Shown here: positions 40,991 through 43,500 of the stretch, piece by piece
Layout of the letters: each line of letters opens with the position of its first letter
Numbering within the stretch: the first letter of the stretch is position 1
Position numbers and translations under genes: made by a program
Assembly (NCBI GenBank): GCA_900758845.1
Contig: CAAESW010000052.1
Location: 1-43,500, forward strand
Direction: 5' to 3'
Length of the DNA stretch: 43,500 nucleotides
Source: an uncultured Collinsella sp.
Lineage (GTDB): Bacteria > Actinomycetota > Coriobacteriia > Coriobacteriales > Coriobacteriaceae
The notes under the pieces: generated by a model
Seen by the model: only the letters and a program-made list of their open reading frames with translations
Told to the model about the DNA's origin: nothing
The model's database searches: none

Positions 40991-41161
40991 ATGGAATTTA
41001 CAGCAATGTTGGGCTCGATTGGCCTGTGTGTGGGCGCAATCGTAGCCGCCGCGGTCATCTACTTGGTGGTCACGGCCATTAAGGGCAAAAGAGCCGAGCG
41101 CAAGGAGCGCGAAGCACTTAAGCAGCACCGTGACCAGCAGGACAAGCGCGCGCGGAGATAG
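40991..41161 (+). CDS. Small single-pass membrane protein
   Basis: 56 residues, too short for many gene callers. ATG 40991 has GAGAGGTG about 8-10 bases upstream. The first half is one transmembrane helix (LGSIGLCVGAIVAAAVIYLV, residues 7-26) and the second half is a strongly charged helix (KGKRAERKEREALKQHRDQQ). The charged part would lie in the cytoplasm. It sits alone between two minus-strand genes. No family is recognised. Confidence 0.7.
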   Translation: MEFTAMLGSIGLCVGAIVAAAVIYLVVTAIKGKRAERKEREALKQHRDQQDKRARR

Positions 41162-41185
41162 TTTGTTGAGTTTTGAATCCGTGCG

Positions 41186-42289
41186 CTAGCTGCGTTTTCG
41201 GATCAGGGCGATGTAGAAGCCCTCAAAGTCGCGGCTGGGCGGAATGGTCAGCGTGCCGGGCATTCCGTTGGCGACGGACGAGACGTGGCCGGCGGCGATG
41301 GCCTCGGTGAGGGCGTTGCTCTCGACGCGCGGCTCTTCGCCAGCTTCCTGAGCACGGCGCGTTTCGCTTTCGCTCGGCGTGCCATCGAGGGGGATAAGCT
41401 CGCAGTCCATGTGCTTGTCGAGGGCCTCTTGCAGGGCGTCCTCGTTTTCCTGCGGCATAATCGAACAAGTCGAATAGACGAGCGTGCCGCCCGGTTTGAG
41501 GGCGCCCATGGCGCGGTCCAGAAGTGCTCGCTGCGAGCGGGCGCACTTGCCGAGCAACTGCTCGGTGAGGCCGCGCAGACTCTTCTCGTTGCCGCTGATG
41601 ACGGTGCCTGTGCCGGTGCAGGGAGCGTCGAGCAGGATGCGGTCAAAGCGGAAGAACTCGTCGAGCTCGCGTGCGTCGATGCGCATGACGGGCACGTTTT
41701 TTGCGCCTTGGCGGCGGAGGTTGGACTCAAGCTTTTCGGCGCGGGGAATGCTCATCTCGCAGGCCGTGAGGTGCGCCTGTCCCTGCGTGAGGGCGGCAAT
41801 CTGCGTCGTCTTGCCGCCGGGGGCCGCACACATGTCCAAGATGTCCTCGCCGGCTTGAGCGCTCAGGACCAACGGCGGCATCATGGACGACAGGCTCTGC
41901 AGATAGATCTTGCCGTCGCGGTAGATGTCGAGGTCCCATAGGTCGGAAACCTGGGCCTCGGGCAGGATGAAGGCGTCCGGATACCATGCGATGGGGCGGT
42001 GGGCGATGCCGGCTGCGTCGAGCGCGGCGGCGATGTCCTCGGCGGTCGCCTTGAGCGTGTTGGCGCGCAGCGTGACCGGGCGTGTGGCCGCGGCGCCGAA
42101 GCCCTCGATTATGAGCTGGGCATCGGCGGGTGCATAGGCGCCGGCGACCGTGTCGACCATAAAGCGCGGCAGGTCGGCGGCGGAGTGTTGGGCGGCAAGC
42201 TGGTCGGAAAGCTCGGTAGCAGCAAACTGCCTGAGCTTGAGCTCGGCCTTGACCTGCTTTTTCTGCTTACGACGACGCGGCTTGGACAT
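41186..42289 (-). CDS. RsmB/NOP-family RNA m5C methyltransferase
   Basis: 367 residues. These enzymes methylate cytosine C5 in rRNA or tRNA using S-adenosylmethionine. The SAM site is DMCAAPGGKTTQIAAL, the first Cys of the reaction lies in LDAPCTGTGTV and the second in YSTCSIMPQEN. The N-terminal part, after a basic leader (KPRRRKQKKQVK), carries RPVTLRANTLK, the family's RNA-contact motif. There is no PUA domain at the C-terminus, and the end (RDFEGFYIALIRKR) is the usual one. AAGGA precedes the ATG. RsmB and RsmF type cannot be separated by eye. Confidence 0.93.
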   Translation of the reverse strand: MSKPRRRKQKKQVKAELKLRQFAATELSDQLAAQHSAADLPRFMVDTVAGAYAPADAQLIIEGFGAAATRPVTLRANTLKATAEDIAAALDAAGIAHRPIAWYPDAFILPEAQVSDLWDLDIYRDGKIYLQSLSSMMPPLVLSAQAGEDILDMCAAPGGKTTQIAALTQGQAHLTACEMSIPRAEKLESNLRRQGAKNVPVMRIDARELDEFFRFDRILLDAPCTGTGTVISGNEKSLRGLTEQLLGKCARSQRALLDRAMGALKPGGTLVYSTCSIMPQENEDALQEALDKHMDCELIPLDGTPSESETRRAQEAGEEPRVESNALTEAIAAGHVSSVANGMPGTLTIPPSRDFEGFYIALIRKRS

Positions 42290-42315
42290 CCGTCTTTCCT
42301 TCCCATTCCATTGAA

Positions 42316-42424
42316 AGTAGTCAATTTGGGACGGGGCTATTTTAGCTACCCGTCCGTTTCGGCAGGCGTTGCAGTTAAATTTGGGACGGGGTAGCTAAAA
42401 TAGCCCCGTCCCAAATTGACTACT
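42316..42424. repeat. Inverted pair of hairpins, 36-bp perfect inverted repeat (family C)
   Basis: Bases 42316-42351 and 42389-42424 are perfect 36-base reverse complements. Each copy is itself a hairpin: the right copy has a perfect 12-bp stem, TTTGGGACGGGG (42380-42391) with 42404-42415, and loop TAGCTAAAATAG; the left copy has the same stem with one base missing (42325-42355). Two palindromic units in opposite orientation recall REP/BIME pairs. It lies between the RsmB gene and the MetRS-like gene. It may also help end transcription of the MetRS-like gene. Confidence 0.8.
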
Positions 42425-42440
42425 CTGCCTTGGCGTTGGC

Positions 42441-43500
42441 CTAGTACTGGCTCTCGTGCTTGCTGAAGAAGTCGAAGCGCGGGGGCAGCGGCTTCACGCG
42501 GTGCTCGCCGGGCTTCTCGCCCAGGCTCTCCACAAACTCGTCCGTGGAGGCAAAGATGTTGTCCCAGCTAAAGAAGGCGACCGGATCGACGTCGAAGTAC
42601 TCGCAGATGAGCTCGCAGCCGGCCGGGACGATGCCGTGCATCAGGACGGTCGCCACGCGCAGCTCGGTAAAGGCGTCGACGAGGGCCTGCGTCATTGCGG
42701 CGTTTGCCTCGTTACCCTCGAGCTTGTTGGCGGCCTTGGAGGCGTCGCTCCAGCGCTTGTTGGCGGCACGCAGGTAGTCGTCGCACACGGCGAGCGCGCG
42801 GTGCGTCTCGAACTTGTACATGGCCTGCTCAAAGGCGAGAACTGCCTGTTCGGCGGCTTCGACCACGGTGTCAGAAGCGGCGCCGGCGGGAATGCAACCG
42901 TTGCGGTACGGGCTCTCGTCGCCCTCCTTGATGGCGACTCCGTAGAAGCAGCTGCGGGCCAGGCGGTTGAAGACGCCGGTCAAAAGGGCGCTCTCCTTAA
43001 GGGCCGGATCGATAACGCGCTTGTCGTCGCAGGCGCGCACCTCGTTGCCGTCCTTGTCCTTGCCGGTCACGCGCGTGTCGTATGCCTTGGGGCTAAAGCT
43101 CACTGGCTTCTCGGATAGGCCGAGCGACAGCCAATGCGCACGCATCTGCTCGCAGGTGTAGTGGTTGAGCAGATCGTCTGCCGGCGGGGGAGGCGTCTGC
43201 GAGGACGAGCTGGCCTTTTTGCCCATGTAGAGCAGGTGATAGCAGGCGCTGACAGTGCTCTGCGTGAGGTCCCAGCCCAGGGCCTCCCACATGGCGGTCT
43301 GCGCGATGCAGTAGAAATAGATGTTGTCCTGACCGATGAACTGGTAGATCTGAGCGTCGTCAGAGCACCACCAGTCGCGCCAGTCGAGCGAGCTGTGCTG
43401 GTAGGTGGGCGCGGGGACCTGCGTGGAATCGGCGGCGGGCTCGCCCATGAGGGCGGCATCCTGGGCGGCGACGCCCTCGGTTACGCCGGCGGCCTTGGCA
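42441..43500 (-). CDS. MetRS-like class I tRNA ligase, altered KMSKS (N-terminus beyond window)
   Basis: The frame is open past base 43500 and gives at least 352 residues of the C-terminal part. The MetRS-type core is visible: WRDWWCSDDAQIYQFIGQDN, then CYHLLYMGKKASSSS, DDLLNHYTCEQMRAHWLSLG, and an anticodon-binding helical region with VFNRLARSCFYG. At the KMSKS position the sequence reads KKASSSS, followed by TPPPPADDLL, where KMSKSLGN-VV-PDDLL is usual. The same layout may define a separate MetRS-like subfamily rather than decay. It ends at 42441, 16 bases from the family C repeat. Whether it charges tRNA is not known, and the HIGH motif lies outside the window. Confidence 0.8.
   Translation of the reverse strand, partial: AKAAGVTEGVAAQDAALMGEPAADSTQVPAPTYQHSSLDWRDWWCSDDAQIYQFIGQDNIYFYCIAQTAMWEALGWDLTQSTVSACYHLLYMGKKASSSSQTPPPPADDLLNHYTCEQMRAHWLSLGLSEKPVSFSPKAYDTRVTGKDKDGNEVRACDDKRVIDPALKESALLTGVFNRLARSCFYGVAIKEGDESPYRNGCIPAGAASDTVVEAAEQAVLAFEQAMYKFETHRALAVCDDYLRAANKRWSDASKAANKLEGNEANAAMTQALVDAFTELRVATVLMHGIVPAGCELICEYFDVDPVAFFSWDNIFASTDEFVESLGEKPGEHRVKPLPPRFDFFSKHESQY

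Noticed and set aside
1..43500. CRISPR array, prophage or insertion sequence
   Set aside because: No regularly spaced repeats, transposase, integrase or phage structural genes were seen.

Overview
The window is GC-rich, about 60% by eye, and densely coded. It fits a gut Actinomycetota of class Coriobacteriia, most likely Collinsella or a close relative. The basis is codon bias, gene mix (Fhs, FchA/FolD, C69 dipeptidase, class 3 Fbp, surface DUF4430 proteins, two GtrA proteins) and large Gly/Ser/Lys-rich surface proteins. The genus is an inference from gene content; no rRNA marker is present.

Layout. 1-12.9 kb (+) is mostly DNA metabolism: the C-terminus of an AddA/RecB-like nuclease, dnaE, a SWIM-SNF2 helicase, a one-iron superoxide reductase, a degenerate NAD-synthetase-like protein and a tightly overlapping ruvC-ruvA-ruvB operon. 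13-18.6 kb holds fhs, an anchored protein with a disordered N-terminus, a convergent CDF metal exporter and a double zinc-ribbon protein. 18.7-24.4 kb is an accessory stretch: a candidate structured RNA, a DUF1016/YhcG nuclease, a small PH-like protein, a Tat-exported sortase-type PI-PLC, a lipoprotein, and intergenic repeats. 24.5-26 kb is an fchA-folD pair. 26.3-30.2 kb has a C69 dipeptidase, a phasin-like protein and an AarF/UbiB kinase. 30.2-35.3 kb is a cobalamin riboswitch followed by two surface proteins with five DUF4430 (transcobalamin C-terminal-like) domains. 35.4-43.5 kb carries two GtrA proteins, fbp, a DegV protein, a TIM-barrel-like protein, a 56-residue membrane protein, an RsmB-type methyltransferase and the C-terminal part of an unusual MetRS-like protein.

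How genes work together. Fhs, FchA and FolD form the formate to methylene-tetrahydrofolate route. FolD lacks the usual cyclohydrolase Lys and Gln while FchA, a cyclohydrolase-family protein, sits 2 bases upstream, so the two activities appear split between two polypeptides. The B12 riboswitch with two DUF4430 surface proteins is the most exciting unit: it looks like a Gram-positive cobalamin-capture system made of intrinsic-factor-like domains, made when B12 is scarce.

The window also has at least three unrelated families of long intergenic inverted repeats (466-528, 26031-26262, 42316-42424) and a 19-bp direct repeat pair (24116, 24326), consistent with REP/MITE-like elements. No rRNA, tRNA, CRISPR array, transposase or prophage gene was seen.
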